This document shows positions 33,870-44,658 of a stretch of DNA of 64,000 bases, one piece after another. Below the pieces are notes generated by a model that had not been told where the DNA came from, did no database searches, and saw nothing but the letters and a program-made list of their open reading frames with translations. This DNA comes from Craspedostauros australis (Eukaryota; Bacillariophyta; Bacillariophyceae; Mastogloiales; Achnanthaceae), in contig JAMXDE010000008.1 of NCBI GenBank assembly GCA_026770025.1, positions 682,001 to 746,000 of the forward strand. The letters run 5' to 3'. Made by a program: the position numbers and the translations under genes. Within the stretch, counting starts at the first letter, position 1; each line of letters opens with the position of its first letter.

Positions 33870-36800
33870 ATGACACCCCCAAGAGTTGGAATACCACACT
33901 CCGCAAGAACATTCACAACAACGGGGAAGAGCAACGACAACGAGAGCAATAGCAGCCAGCAGGAACTTCCCCCACTGGATTCCTCTTCCGCCAATCCACA
34001 GGATGACCAGAAACCTGGCGTACTTGCAGCAACTGTCGCCAAGCCTCTCTCCCACAGATCTGGCACAGTGTCACCTCCTCCATGGGAATCGGTATTCAGA
34101 GATGCCAGGTTCTGGGATGACAAATGGACCACGACGGAGCTTGAACAACAATTGACAGATCGAGGATTTGGTCTCACTACTGTCGAGCCAGTGGTCTACT
34201 CGCGATCCATATACACCCCGATGTTCAATGACACAGAGTACCAACAAAAAGTGCGTCAAGAAGCGGAAAGTCGGTCTGAAGGCAGAACCCCACCCACGCT
34301 TCATCATTGGCTCTGCAACGTCAATAACATCGAATTTGCTCGCCAATCATTCACAGGACTCCCACCCCTCAACGAAGGACCACCGGCGTCACTCCAAGAT
34401 GCCATCATCAACAAGTTGAACAGCGCCATCCGTAACAAAACAACAGAAAAACTCCATCAAGTGAAAGTTTCCACTGGACAGGATGATTCGTATTCTTCTC
34501 GCCAGGTCTTCTACCTCGGCAACCCTCAGTTCCGACATCAAGCCAGAGATGGAAGATCGCCACCGCAGCTGTACATGGAAAAGACAACTGAAGAGGAATT
34601 CCGTGACCTGGTGTTGCTGTACTGCTCTGCCAGCGGGAGTGGCAAGACAGCCGAGCTCGCAGCGAGCGCGTTCTCAAGAGATGCTGCCTTTTCCATCCAT
34701 CTGGATGTCGAACAGGACATTTCTACTGCTAAACGCGGCGATGAGCGACAAGACGAAGCACGAATCAGTCTCAAGACAACCATTGACGAGGTCGTGGGTC
34801 GAGACAAGGGCACCCGAGCTCTTTTTGTCGAGATCGCTCAAATGATCAAGGACCGCAACACCAAGGATGACAAGGTGCGAATCGTCGTCGCCATCGATGA
34901 AGCAGGATCCCAACCCAACCTCGTCAATGAGATCATCCGCAACTACCAAGATCTTGGTCAGGATCTTGCTGCATTCATCATGATGGGATGCAACAACCCA
35001 GACGAAAGCAAAAACCGTGACGATGAGAAGGAATGGAAGAAGACGCAGAAGGAATCACTGCAGGTGGTGTTCTCCATTGCAGGGACAGGCCTCCATGGTG
35101 ACATGGAAGGAACCGTGCATGAGAACTTCAACCAACTTCAACCAATCGCCAAAAGAAAGGCTGAAGATGTCTACAACGTTCTCTGTGAAGAGTATCCAGG
35201 CAAGTCGCACAAATTTCCACCCTTTCAACAGCTTCCAGAATATCCCCTCCTCAACGATATCGTCCATCACAACTCAAGAATGACCTCTGCCTTGGTGTTC
35301 CACCTTGCAACCACAAACTTCTCATATGGTGATCCCCGCCATCAAGCCAAGATCATCACAACTGTTTTTGTGTACTTCTGCGTGACCAACGGCATATCGT
35401 CCGTGTGGGATTTGCCACACTTTCGCTTACAGGTTGCGGCAAGCGCTTACGCTGCCCTCCTCTTCCAGAAAAAGATCACGGTGTATCCTGGTGACGCTCC
35501 CCATGTCATCCGAGAGAAGGCTCTGAAAGATGCCATCCGCTTCCAACACTTTGATGAGGCATACGTCAACAAACGCGATCTCCTTGGCCAGTTTGGCCTC
35601 CTGACAATCCAATCATTCACGGATCTCTCCAGACGGGCAGAACAGGAGAACGGGGAAGTTGAGATGTACCCTTTCCTCATGGATCCTGCCATGCAGCGGC
35701 TCTGTGGCTGGATGATCGCTGGCGGAAAAGTCATGGCACATGCCGATGAAGCCTTGGGGACAACACCATTCGCATATGAAGCACTCGCAGTCCAATTCCT
35801 CTCCAGTGTGATAGCAGCAGCCACGACCGTTGAACCAGAAGATCGAAATGATCTGAAATCGATGCTCGAGGATGGCGCTGCGATGTATGCATCGGAAGTG
35901 AGAGATGGTGGTACTCTCAAATCTCTATTCGTGGACAAGGACATAGAAGACTCGTGGGAAGGGCTTCGCGGATGGTACGCTGTTGCTTTTCCATCAGAGT
36001 TTGCCATGAAGGGCATGCACCTTCAGAAGTCACCCATGAGGTTGTCATTGGGGCAAACACAACCACGCCCACGAAACCAGCGACGGAACCGAAAATACTG
36101 GAAGGGTCTGGAAGGTCGGGTGGTCGAGCGCAACAATCCTGGTCCCTTCATCGACACCAATGAACTCCGGAAGTATCGCCCTCTCAAGAAAAGTGACGAA
36201 GCAACGCTGAACATTGACAAGGACTACCTCGAGGGACTCTGGGACCTGCGATACGCCATCATGGAAAAACCAACGCTGAAGGAAGGGACGCAGGCGTTCC
36301 ACCCTCCAATCGCAAGCGTCGCAGAAGGCAACAGCAACTTGGCAGACGGATACGTGTCCGTCGTGGTTGCTCGAAAGAAGGAGGAGGATGACTACGACGA
36401 TGACGACGACGACGACTACGACAACGACAAGACCGTGTGGAAGGACTTCAAGCTTGTCACCATTTGCATCCAGGCAAAGGATAAATCAACCCATCGGAAG
36501 ATTTCCAAGGAGACCATCCGCAAAAACAAGAACAGCGTCCTTCACGAGCTTCTCCACATTCCATTTGGCGAAGATCGTGTGTACTGTGTGGCCAGCCGAC
36601 CAGAAAGCCTTGTGGATCAAATGATGAGCCAGGCCGATGCTGATGCGGCCGAAAGCGAAAGAGATAGAGTTGCTGGTGATCGTGCTGTCGCGGATGCATT
36701 GGGCAGAGAACACTACGACGTGATGAAGGCTGTCTGCATGAAAGTGTTGGAACAAGTGGCACCCAAGTACGTTGCAGAGGAAGATCTAGAACAGTTCCTT

Positions 36801-37040
36801 CAAGAATTCCTGCCAGAATTCGAAGCCATGATCGAAAAGAAGCTGGAAGCAATCGAAGAGGAAGCTAGAAATGCAGCCACAGCGGAAGCAGAAGCTGATG
36901 AGACCCACCTTGTGCCATACATCACGATGCCGATCGGCAAGTCCTCCGCTTCGAAGGCGCTGGCGGACGTGGGTATTGACTGTGGCGGGCGTGGGAAGAC
37001 CAAGAGATTTGGTGTCCAGTTGAAGTACTCTTTGACCTGA
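33870..37040 (+). CDS. Crinkler/RHS-type P-loop NTPase with C-terminal nuclease-like domain
   Basis: 1,056 aa, single intact frame from the ATG at 33870. The N-terminal 230 residues form a header-like region. An NTPase core follows, with Walker A in YCSASGSGKTAEL (about residue 256), Walker B in RIVVAIDEAG (about 340), and VVFSIAGTG as a likely sensor strand. The C-terminal third (about 820-900) has LADGYVSVVVA followed by VTICIQAKDKS, the D...(E/Q)xK pattern of restriction-endonuclease-fold domains. A long charged helical tail ends the protein. This NTPase-plus-nuclease plan is that of the Crinkler and trypanosome RHS (CR) families, which include secreted effectors and proteins linked to transposon conflict. 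No signal peptide is evident. A broken paralogue lies 7.5 kb upstream. The family call rests on architecture, since I could not run a profile search. Confidence 0.75.
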   Translation: MTPPRVGIPHSARTFTTTGKSNDNESNSSQQELPPLDSSSANPQDDQKPGVLAATVAKPLSHRSGTVSPPPWESVFRDARFWDDKWTTTELEQQLTDRGFGLTTVEPVVYSRSIYTPMFNDTEYQQKVRQEAESRSEGRTPPTLHHWLCNVNNIEFARQSFTGLPPLNEGPPASLQDAIINKLNSAIRNKTTEKLHQVKVSTGQDDSYSSRQVFYLGNPQFRHQARDGRSPPQLYMEKTTEEEFRDLVLLYCSASGSGKTAELAASAFSRDAAFSIHLDVEQDISTAKRGDERQDEARISLKTTIDEVVGRDKGTRALFVEIAQMIKDRNTKDDKVRIVVAIDEAGSQPNLVNEIIRNYQDLGQDLAAFIMMGCNNPDESKNRDDEKEWKKTQKESLQVVFSIAGTGLHGDMEGTVHENFNQLQPIAKRKAEDVYNVLCEEYPGKSHKFPPFQQLPEYPLLNDIVHHNSRMTSALVFHLATTNFSYGDPRHQAKIITTVFVYFCVTNGISSVWDLPHFRLQVAASAYAALLFQKKITVYPGDAPHVIREKALKDAIRFQHFDEAYVNKRDLLGQFGLLTIQSFTDLSRRAEQENGEVEMYPFLMDPAMQRLCGWMIAGGKVMAHADEALGTTPFAYEALAVQFLSSVIAAATTVEPEDRNDLKSMLEDGAAMYASEVRDGGTLKSLFVDKDIEDSWEGLRGWYAVAFPSEFAMKGMHLQKSPMRLSLGQTQPRPRNQRRNRKYWKGLEGRVVERNNPGPFIDTNELRKYRPLKKSDEATLNIDKDYLEGLWDLRYAIMEKPTLKEGTQAFHPPIASVAEGNSNLADGYVSVVVARKKEEDDYDDDDDDDYDNDKTVWKDFKLVTICIQAKDKSTHRKISKETIRKNKNSVLHELLHIPFGEDRVYCVASRPESLVDQMMSQADADAAESERDRVAGDRAVADALGREHYDVMKAVCMKVLEQVAPKYVAEEDLEQFLQEFLPEFEAMIEKKLEAIEEEARNAATAEAEADETHLVPYITMPIGKSSASKALADVGIDCGGRGKTKRFGVQLKYSLT

Positions 37041-37580
37041 ACCGGCTTCCGACAAACATCGTCGAAGTGAGTGGAACAATAGAGAACAGGAGGTGGCTGG
37101 AGGCAACAGTGGTGGAATGTGGATGTGGTGAGAACCAATGCCAACGCAGACTGCATGCAGGACGGTGTGGAAGTGAAGCCACTCAGCTGATCTGACCACG
37201 TCCACGATGGGTGATGCAAGAGGGTTGAAGATGTGGCACAGCATCTCGGAAGTCGACAAGGAGCCATCATCAAACCAGGCTGTATCGTGTGTGCTATATA
37301 TGTAACATGGTGGATTTCTAATAGTTGTGATATTACTTGTGGAGAGTTGTTCACAATGAACAGGTTGCTGTTCTATGCAGTGCATCCTGTCACCATCCAG
37401 CCAGGGTTGGCCTGTTGTTGCTCTTGATCTGTTCCTGTGCGACCATTGTGTATCCCAGTGATTTCATCTGCTTTGTCTGTCCTTCCCTCGCCGCTGGTGT
37501 GGTTGGGAAGGGCTTGGAATGCCTACTTTGTGGTGTATCACCTGGCCTGTCAGTGCTTCGTGTTGTGTGCTATCCTCAGT
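37041..37580. other. Intergenic downstream of the NTPase-nuclease gene
   Basis: About 540 nt of 3' flank. No supportable gene. Confidence 0.45.
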
Positions 37581-37599
37581 TACCTCCTTGTGCTGGACC

Positions 37600-38096
37600 T
37601 GGTCATCCTCTTCCGTATCCTCCATACCCTCCTCTGTATTTTCTGTATCTTCACTGTATCAAGTCTGGACTGAAGCTGTCTTCTCCCTGTTGGGCCGAGC
37701 CTTGCCCGATACCTTTCCCGATACCTTGTGGTCCTGCTTCTTGTCCTGGACCTTGCCTGGGGTCCAATTGTGGAAGTGCTGGTCGCCCTCCTTGTTGTCC
37801 TGGCTGTCCTGAAATCATTCTTCCACAACCTTGTTGTCCTCCCTGTCCTCCACTTCCGTCCGCTCCTCTCTCATCACATTCGTTCCCGTGCTCTTGTTTC
37901 TCTCCTTCCTCCCAATTCGAAGATTGCATGGATGTGCTCCAGTGCCATCTCCCACAAGGATGGACTTGGTTGCTTCACCTTCCATTGCCTCTCATTGTGA
38001 AACGCCTCCGCTTTCCAGTTGCCCATCGGCCACCTCTGATGCTTGGGCAGCGAGCAGAAGCAATGCGCAGATCATGGCAGACATGGTGAACTTCAT
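37600..38096 (-). pseudogene. Possible Gly/Gln-rich secreted protein, fragmented
   Basis: An ATG at 38096 opens a 34-codon frame (to 37992) that reads as a clean signal peptide, MKFTMSAMICALLLLAAQA. About 60 nt further on, another frame (37929-37651) encodes a Gly/Gln/Pro-rich chain with units such as GPGQEAGPQGIGKGIGQG. After a TGA the same frame continues as RYRKYRGGYGGYGRG, then TGA, then PGPAQGG. The composition is that of an extracellular structural or matrix protein. Either introns connect these pieces or the gene is decaying; I could not find a convincing splice set. The opposite strand shows a Cys/Pro-rich frame over the same DNA that I consider a shadow. Confidence 0.35.
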
Positions 38097-38700
38097 GATG
38101 GGTGTGATTCAATCCAACTCGATTCGATTCAACCCAATTCATTTCGATTCGGTTGTTGGTTGGATTGTGGGGAAAAGACATCATTTGGAATCGCTGATTT
38201 GCGACACACAGCACGCAGCACACAGCACACAGAATAGAAAAGGAGAGGAGAGAAGACGGCACAACGATAGCAAAGGTATGACCTGCAGATCGCATTCGAT
38301 GCACCAACAATAACACTAGTTGTAGACGGGCCCATGGTGAGACACAATGAAGCAGACAGAAGAAGCAGAACCTTTTACATTCACAACCGTCTGTTTGAAC
38401 ATTGAGTTCTGTAATGTCAAAATCATGACGATTCCTCGCGACAAACATGATGCTTCAAGTCACGTGTCGCTTTGACAAGTCCCGAGTGATTTCTCCAAGC
38501 CACGTTTGTCGCATCGTCCCACCAAGTCGTGTCACACACTCCAACGGAAACTCATGTCCATCGCCATGACATGATGTGATGTGACGGATGGATTGTCCCG
38601 GGCTGATCACAGCACCGGCGGTATGGCTGGACAGAGTATGCTTCAACACATCCCTCTCCACTTGCCGCCATCAAGCTGAAGAGGCAATTATCTTAAGGAC
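38097..38700. other. Intergenic
   Basis: About 600 nt. Contains TTCGATTC/TTCAATTC near-repeats (38108-38156) and a CAGCACACAGCACACAG run (38211-38232). No supportable gene. Confidence 0.45.
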
Positions 38701-38879
38701 ACCATGAGAACATGCATGGAGGGAATCAAATATGAATGGCTTGCCCCTGAAGGATGGTACAGTACAGGACAACAGTGAGGCCACTTTGTATGAGAATCTG
38801 CTCCTGCAGCTGCGGATGCAATGGTCGATCAGATTGGTAAAGCTTGGCACAAATGACATTGGAATCTGCATGAGGTTTG

Positions 38880-40532
38880 TGTACCCAGATTGATGACTGG
38901 CCGGTGGCAGAAGAAGCTGTTGCGGTTGAGCGATTTCTACTTCAAGGTTGAATGGTGTTGTGAATGGCCTGCTCACCTGCGGGAGCCTCTGTTTGTCTTC
39001 ATTTGTCTTCCCTATCTCTCTTGGAACCCCAGACTTGACGAGCAACGCAAGCTATTGGAAGAGCCAAGCAAGGTTTTGCTGCAGTGAGATGTGTGGGAAG
39101 CTGATCCAATCAGGTACAGGCATGTTCTGCACAAGCTTCTCCAGTCTGTGTGGGCACTTTGCCCCCTGTAGGTCAGCTTGGTGCAGCTCGTGCTACAGCA
39201 AGATTGGAGACAAGACATTCCCCATCCAAACTGCCAACGACGATGACGGTATCGATCTCACTCCGGATGTCAACAAGACTCACTTCCGAATTGCCCAAAA
39301 CAGTGACCATCTCATGGCGCCGTTTCAGTGCCATCGCTGTCACTTCCACAACATCATGCTCCGTGATCCACTCAAGTACAGACAACAAGACCAAGAGATT
39401 CTTGTCTACATTCGATGAGCCAATCTCAATGCCTTTTTGGGCAGAGAACCATCCACTGTTGCGGCACTTCTTCACAAAGCTCTACACAGGGAAGCCTTTC
39501 CCAATTGGTTGAATATCCCATCCATAAGCGCTCCAATGGGGCCATTCCTGCTTCAAGACTCGTGTGGTATGGCTGGAGCAATGGCAGTACTCAACAAGTC
39601 TTTGGATACAGGTCGCTATGCAACTAATTCTCAGTGGGAGACCTTTTGACACACCAGGCTGGTCATCACCAATATTCATCAAGCAGGTGTTGCTGGACTT
39701 GGGGAGCCTGTCATGGCATATGAGAGGTCCTGCATGTGGATGTCAAGTGTGCCGTTGCATCAGTTCTGGTTCACTCGATTCATGGAAGGCACTCACAGGA
39801 GAGGTGGTCAGATCCGCAAGCCAGCTTGTTCCTACACCATTGACAAGATCCATGGGCTGGAAGCTCTGTTGGAGCACGGATGGAAAATGGACAATGATCA
39901 CTTACAGTGCCAGAGAACCGCGGAAGTGGCTATGCTTACGATTGTGACCTTCTGCACTGGGCTGAGGGGGAGAGGAGATACTACAAATTGATCTTCTTAC
40001 TACCTCATCGAGTCTCAAACATCTTCAAGACGTGAAGCTTCCGCAGGCATGGCTTGTCATCATCGGTTGCACCAAAGGCAACAGGCACTACGGAGCACAA
40101 TTTGACGCTCCATGCGTGAAGACAACTTCAGGCACAGGGTTGCAACCTGGCAAATGGATCAAGTGAATGGTGCAACAGATCGAAGGTGCAGGACTACACA
40201 ATGGCAAGCTTTTGTCAAGGAAATTGAATCCACCCAGGCTCCTGGAGTTGTGGGACGCCGTAGATGTGGCTCTGGAGGCTTTGCAGGCCCAAGGGATCAT
40301 TGATACAGAGGTGGACGTCCAAGACCAATACAGACTTGACCGCTCTGCTCGTAGAGGGTCCACCTCCCACGCGATCAACATGTGTGTTCCAAGAGATATC
40401 ATCATGGCAAACAACAGATGGCGAACCGAAGCCAACTCAGTCTTGGGAAACCCAAGACTGGACATGGTGGACACCTACTCAGCACTGGAGTCACTGCTTC
40501 CTGCTGTATTGGAGTACTCGAAGCAGATGTAA
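38880..40532 (+). pseudogene. Remnant of a tyrosine-recombinase-like repetitive protein
   Basis: Fragments in shifting frames keep a consistent order. A Trp-rich N-terminal block (FYFKVEWCCEWPAHLREPL, about 38930-38990) is followed by a Cys-rich, zinc-finger-like part (CSEMCGK, CRSAWCSSCY, CHRCHFHN, about 39085-39345) with HFRIAQNSDHLMAPFQCHRC. Then come a helical segment (MAGAMAVLNKSLDTGRYATN, about 39565-39625), MLTIVTFCTGLRGR (39934-39975), and the final open piece 40167-40532 with RLDRSARRGSTSHAIN and MVDTYSALESLLPAVLEYS. The GLRGR block, the Arg-rich His-containing block and the late Tyr recall the R-H-R-Y layout of tyrosine recombinases (Crypton/DIRS type). Similar repetitive hypothetical proteins occur in diatoms, as I recall. 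At least four frame changes make it non-functional. Confidence 0.6.
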
Positions 40533-40535
40533 TAC

Positions 40536-41402
40536 ATCTGCGGGGACTACGAGGGGGGAGAGAACGGCTCCATTGTGCCAGCACGCACTCTGCCACACTG
40601 AAGCTGATTCAAGCTAGGTGCCATCATCTTCGCTCACCCAATATGGACCCGAAAAGGATAACCGTGGGAACTTGATGCTGTCGTTCCAAATGGCTAATCC
40701 AGGAAAACAGATGGGCACATATCTGGAATCGAACTACATGTTCTTCCATGCGTTGCGAAGCTCTGCTTGCCACCAATGGTGCGAGAACTCGGTCGACTGA
40801 CTGTCGGCCGGTCCACAACTACCCCCCACGATAGCACTTCAATACAGTAGAGTAGAGTAATAAGGATACTCCTTCGTATTGACATACCACCATGTGACAA
40901 TGTGAAGGAAGATGCACTGGTCGCGATGAACGCACAGGATGACCGTGGGACAACACGCGAAAATAGCACGAGACGAAAGCTCAGAAAATTCAACGAAGGA
41001 GGTCTGCACAAGGAGAGAGTTGTGTGATTAATAAGTCGTCTTAAATTGCCGCACTATTTCTCGATTTGCGTCCTGGCGCGAAACATCGAAAAATGTCTCG
41101 AAATTTGCGTTCTGGCGCAACTTTTCGACTTTTGTGCGACGAAAAATCCTTGTGGATATGGTCACAACTGCAGAGTGTCCTAGATTTAGGTTGACAGGCG
41201 TGATGGCGAAGGATGGGTGCAGCTGGTTTCATGTCTTGTGTATGGCAGGCAGTGATGATGGATATATCAGATTAGAACGCAATCGATCGCGCAGCACAAC
41301 ACAGAATAGGTATGCAGAATCGATTAGCTTGCCGTCCTTCGACTAGTCAACTATTCTACTCCAAACAATGAATGTCGTTTTGCAACCCTCTCTCCAGCGT
41401 TA
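40536..41402. other. Intergenic, 3' side of the Patched-like gene
   Basis: About 870 nt. Two similar 30-nt blocks (CTCGATTTGCGTCCTGGCGC and CTCGAAATTTGCGTTCTGGC) lie in tandem around 41059-41130. No supportable gene. Confidence 0.45.
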
Positions 41403-44400
41403 TCAGAATGTGATATTGGTTGGACCAATGTAGGTCAGCAGGACGGGCAGGAAGATCAATCCGTGGCCCATGCCCATCAGGATCAATGTGATCATCATGA
41501 CGAAAAGTCTCCAACACAGATCTGACGATGAAAATCCCAAGGCGCAGAATGCCAAGAAGGAGGAAAGTCCTCCCATCAAGACGGATCCACCGACGGTGGA
41601 GAGAGCGTGTCGCACGCGTTCCTCGCGAGATGAAATGTCGCCGACGGGATTCGTGTTGGGCGCATACAGATACCCATGGAGGACGTGAACGTTGAAGTCA
41701 ACAACTGTGCAGAAACGGGGGCGGTGTGGTGTCGGTACCAGTATGGTGCGATGCGATGCGCAAATGGCGATTTGCAAGGAAGATGTGAGCGATAATGATG
41801 ACGGGACAGCGCAAACAAGCAGCCAATGAATCAATCCACACTTCCACCAACGTACCAAAACCGACCGCCATGACGACGGACAGAACCGTCATGGAATTGA
41901 GAGCAAACCCTGCCCACGGAATGGCACCAATCACACCCACATCGACCATGGCCGTGATGAATACCGCCAGCACAGGTCCGCTAGGATGCGGCAACGCCAG
42001 CGATGTGACCGCCGTGATGGCCACCAACCCCGCCAGCAATGTCCACAGCACGATGCCTTCGATACTTAAGTAATGTGCCCACACCGTGTACCACATCGAA
42101 TACGTGAACATGCGCTCGGATTTGCGGTTGCGATTGAGCGGTTGTGCGCCCGTGATATCGAGCTGCATCTGATAGGCTTCTTTTTGGAACTCGGGTGCAT
42201 TGATGGGCACGTTGTACAAAAAAATCGTGGACGACACATCGACGTTGCCCGTGACGGGATCGCGGACCAAACTCGATGAGTACAATCGGGAGTACAGATC
42301 GATTTCCAAGAAATCATCCAAATCTTCGTTGAAGGTCTTGGTGGTGGCGGTCTCGTTGCGGTAGTCCAAAAAGTCGGTCAACCAAAACGAGAGCGGCGGA
42401 ACGATGATGTACGGATGCTGCTCGACGAGATCGTCCACGAAATCGTACATCTGCCGCTGGATGTCGGGATCGGAAACATCCATGTCGCGAAAGTAGATGG
42501 CGGCAAAGCCGCCGCTGGCCGTGGGTCCGTACTTTTCCTCCGCGGTGAGGTACGCATCGACGAAGGACCCGTCGGGCGTGAGGAGCGTGTAATCAAAGTC
42601 CGTTTCGACCGTCGAGGCGCTCATGGAAGACACGACGAACAAGGCGGTGAATCCGACGAGGACGGCGATCTTGACGAACGGGTGCATGAGGACGTCGATG
42701 TAAGCCGACACAAAGGCGGCCGTCCATTGTTCGTTTGTAGGTTCGTGGGGTGTTGATTGCGACGTTGCTTTTGCGTTTTCGCCACTATCCATAAGGTCTT
42801 TGCTTGCGCCTTCGCCGCCCGTATCTTCGTTGCTGCAAGGCTGCGACTTGTCAGTGATTCCTGTATTGGCCTGCGTCTGTTCATCCATATCTTGTGGAGA
42901 CACCTCCGTCCGGTCGGTACCACGATGCGTGATCGCCTTGTCAGTCATGGGCGCCTTGAGAAAGCACAGCACATCGTACCGATTGTCACGAATACGACGT
43001 TCGTTGAGAACGATTAACGCAATGAAGAAGGTGATCTGAAAGATGAAATCGACAAAGATCGTGACGCCGGCATAGATGCACACCCACCGAATCGCGGGGA
43101 TGTCATTGATGGTGCCGATGGCGAATGCGACCGTGCTTGTCATGGTGGTCGTGAAGACGGTGATACCGATCTCGTCCATGACGATCATGAGCCGGTCCAT
43201 GATAGGCAGCGACTGATCGCGGATGCGGCCGAACGATCCCCAGATGATGAAGGAATCGTCGAGGGCGATACCAAGGATGATGAACGGCAGGATCGCATTC
43301 AGCCTCGTGAAGGGGACCTTGCTGAGGATACAGATGCCATAACCAAAGAAAAGACTGAGCATGATGGTGACCATGGCGCCAGCTCCGAGGATCGCGCTGG
43401 AATGGACAAAGCGATTGCCGTTGGCGTCCTTGGAAACGCTGGCGAAGACCAAGGCCGAGAAGATTCCCAGGAGGAAGAAGGTGGCAAAGGCCAGCGGCAG
43501 ATCCGCGGTGGCGGCCTTGGCGGCCTCCTCGCCCATGCTGGATATCGCCAATACTTCGACGCGGTACGGCTCGTCGCCGCCGGCTTCCTCCTTCCACCGC
43601 TGCTTGAGATGGAGCACGGCCTTCGTCATTTCGGTCTCGTAATCGACGTAATCGTTGCGATCGGCCAGAATGGGAACGTAGATCTCCATCTTGTAGGCCA
43701 CCATTGATTGCAGGACGGGTTCGTCCTCGAATTTGGTCGTGGGCGAGTAGATTCGTTCTCTGGGTGTCGGCTGACCATCCACCAGCGTGTCGCCTGAGAT
43801 GCGCAATACGACCTGACGATCGATCTCGCTGGCGTCGTACTGATCCACGAAGTCGTCAAAGGCGTGCAGCTGGCTGTCGTACCAGAACGCCGTGACGCCC
43901 ATGATCTCGCATTCGTCGGGGCTGGTCTTGTTGAACTTGCCCTTGGATGTGAAGCCGTATTGCTTGGGAATCTCGAGGCAGACCTTGTGGTAGGCCGGCG
44001 ACGCGCGCAACGTTTCGAGCGCCTCAAAGACGTGACTTATGCCGTCCTGATGCAGGATGTCGACGTCGTTGCGATGGATGATGAAGGACAGCAGATGGAT
44101 TTCGTCCTCATCAAAGCCGGAGTCGTCCTCGATCCAATCTCTGTGGCGGATGGCCACGCTGCTGAGCGGCGCCCACAGGACCGTGTTGTCGTTCTCCATG
44201 AAGAAGGAGCCCGACACGAAGCCGATGATGGGCGTGCACAGGCTGATGAGGATGGTCAGCCAGATGCAGCGCCAGGGGTTGGCAGCCGAGATGCGAACGA
44301 GCGGGACCAGCAGGCTGCGGTTGATCTTGTGACTTAGATGTTGCACCGTTCTGGCGTACTTTTGCAGGAAGGTGCGATTGTTGTTGCTGTCCATAGTCGT

Positions 44401-44658
44401 GCTGTTGCTGCTATTGTTGTCGCTGTTGTTGTTGTTGTCGCTGTTGTTGTTGTTGTTGTCGCTGTTGTTGGTGCTTTGGCTGGCGTCTGCTGTCTCCGCA
44501 GCGTCAATGTTGACACGCTCGGTGGACTCAGAACGATCTTCGTTCATGTTGCTGCCGTTGGTGTTGCTATTGGCGTTGCTATTGTTGTTGCTGTGTTGCA
44601 CTTTATGCTTCTTGGTTGTGAGTATTGGGGGATCAGTTGAGTTGATGGGTATTGGCAT
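41403..44658 (-). CDS. Patched/NPC1-like RND-superfamily membrane protein with sterol-sensing domain
   Basis: Two exons, 44658-41856 and 41704-41403, join in phase (GTACGT donor, TGCACAG acceptor) to give 1,034 aa. The N-terminal roughly 100 residues are a cytosolic Asn/Ser-rich tract encoded by GTTGTT-type repeats (44398-44480). The first membrane helix is near residues 128-150 (WLTILISLCTPIIGFVSGSF) and is followed by a large lumenal loop. The sterol-sensing-type block has five helices, including LPFIILGIALDDSFIIWGSF with the Gly-x3-Asp pair that RND proteins use for ion coupling. A second half repeats the plan, ending with DFNVHVLHGYL, REERVRHALSTVG and HGLIFLPVLLTYIGP. The class exports or redistributes lipids or hydrophobic ligands; the substrate here is unknown. 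Confidence 0.9.

Noticed and set aside
37337-38089. Cys/Pro-rich 250-codon plus-strand frame
   Set aside because: It is the complement of the Gly/Gln-rich minus-strand sequence, which has the signal peptide; the Cys/Pro composition follows from that.
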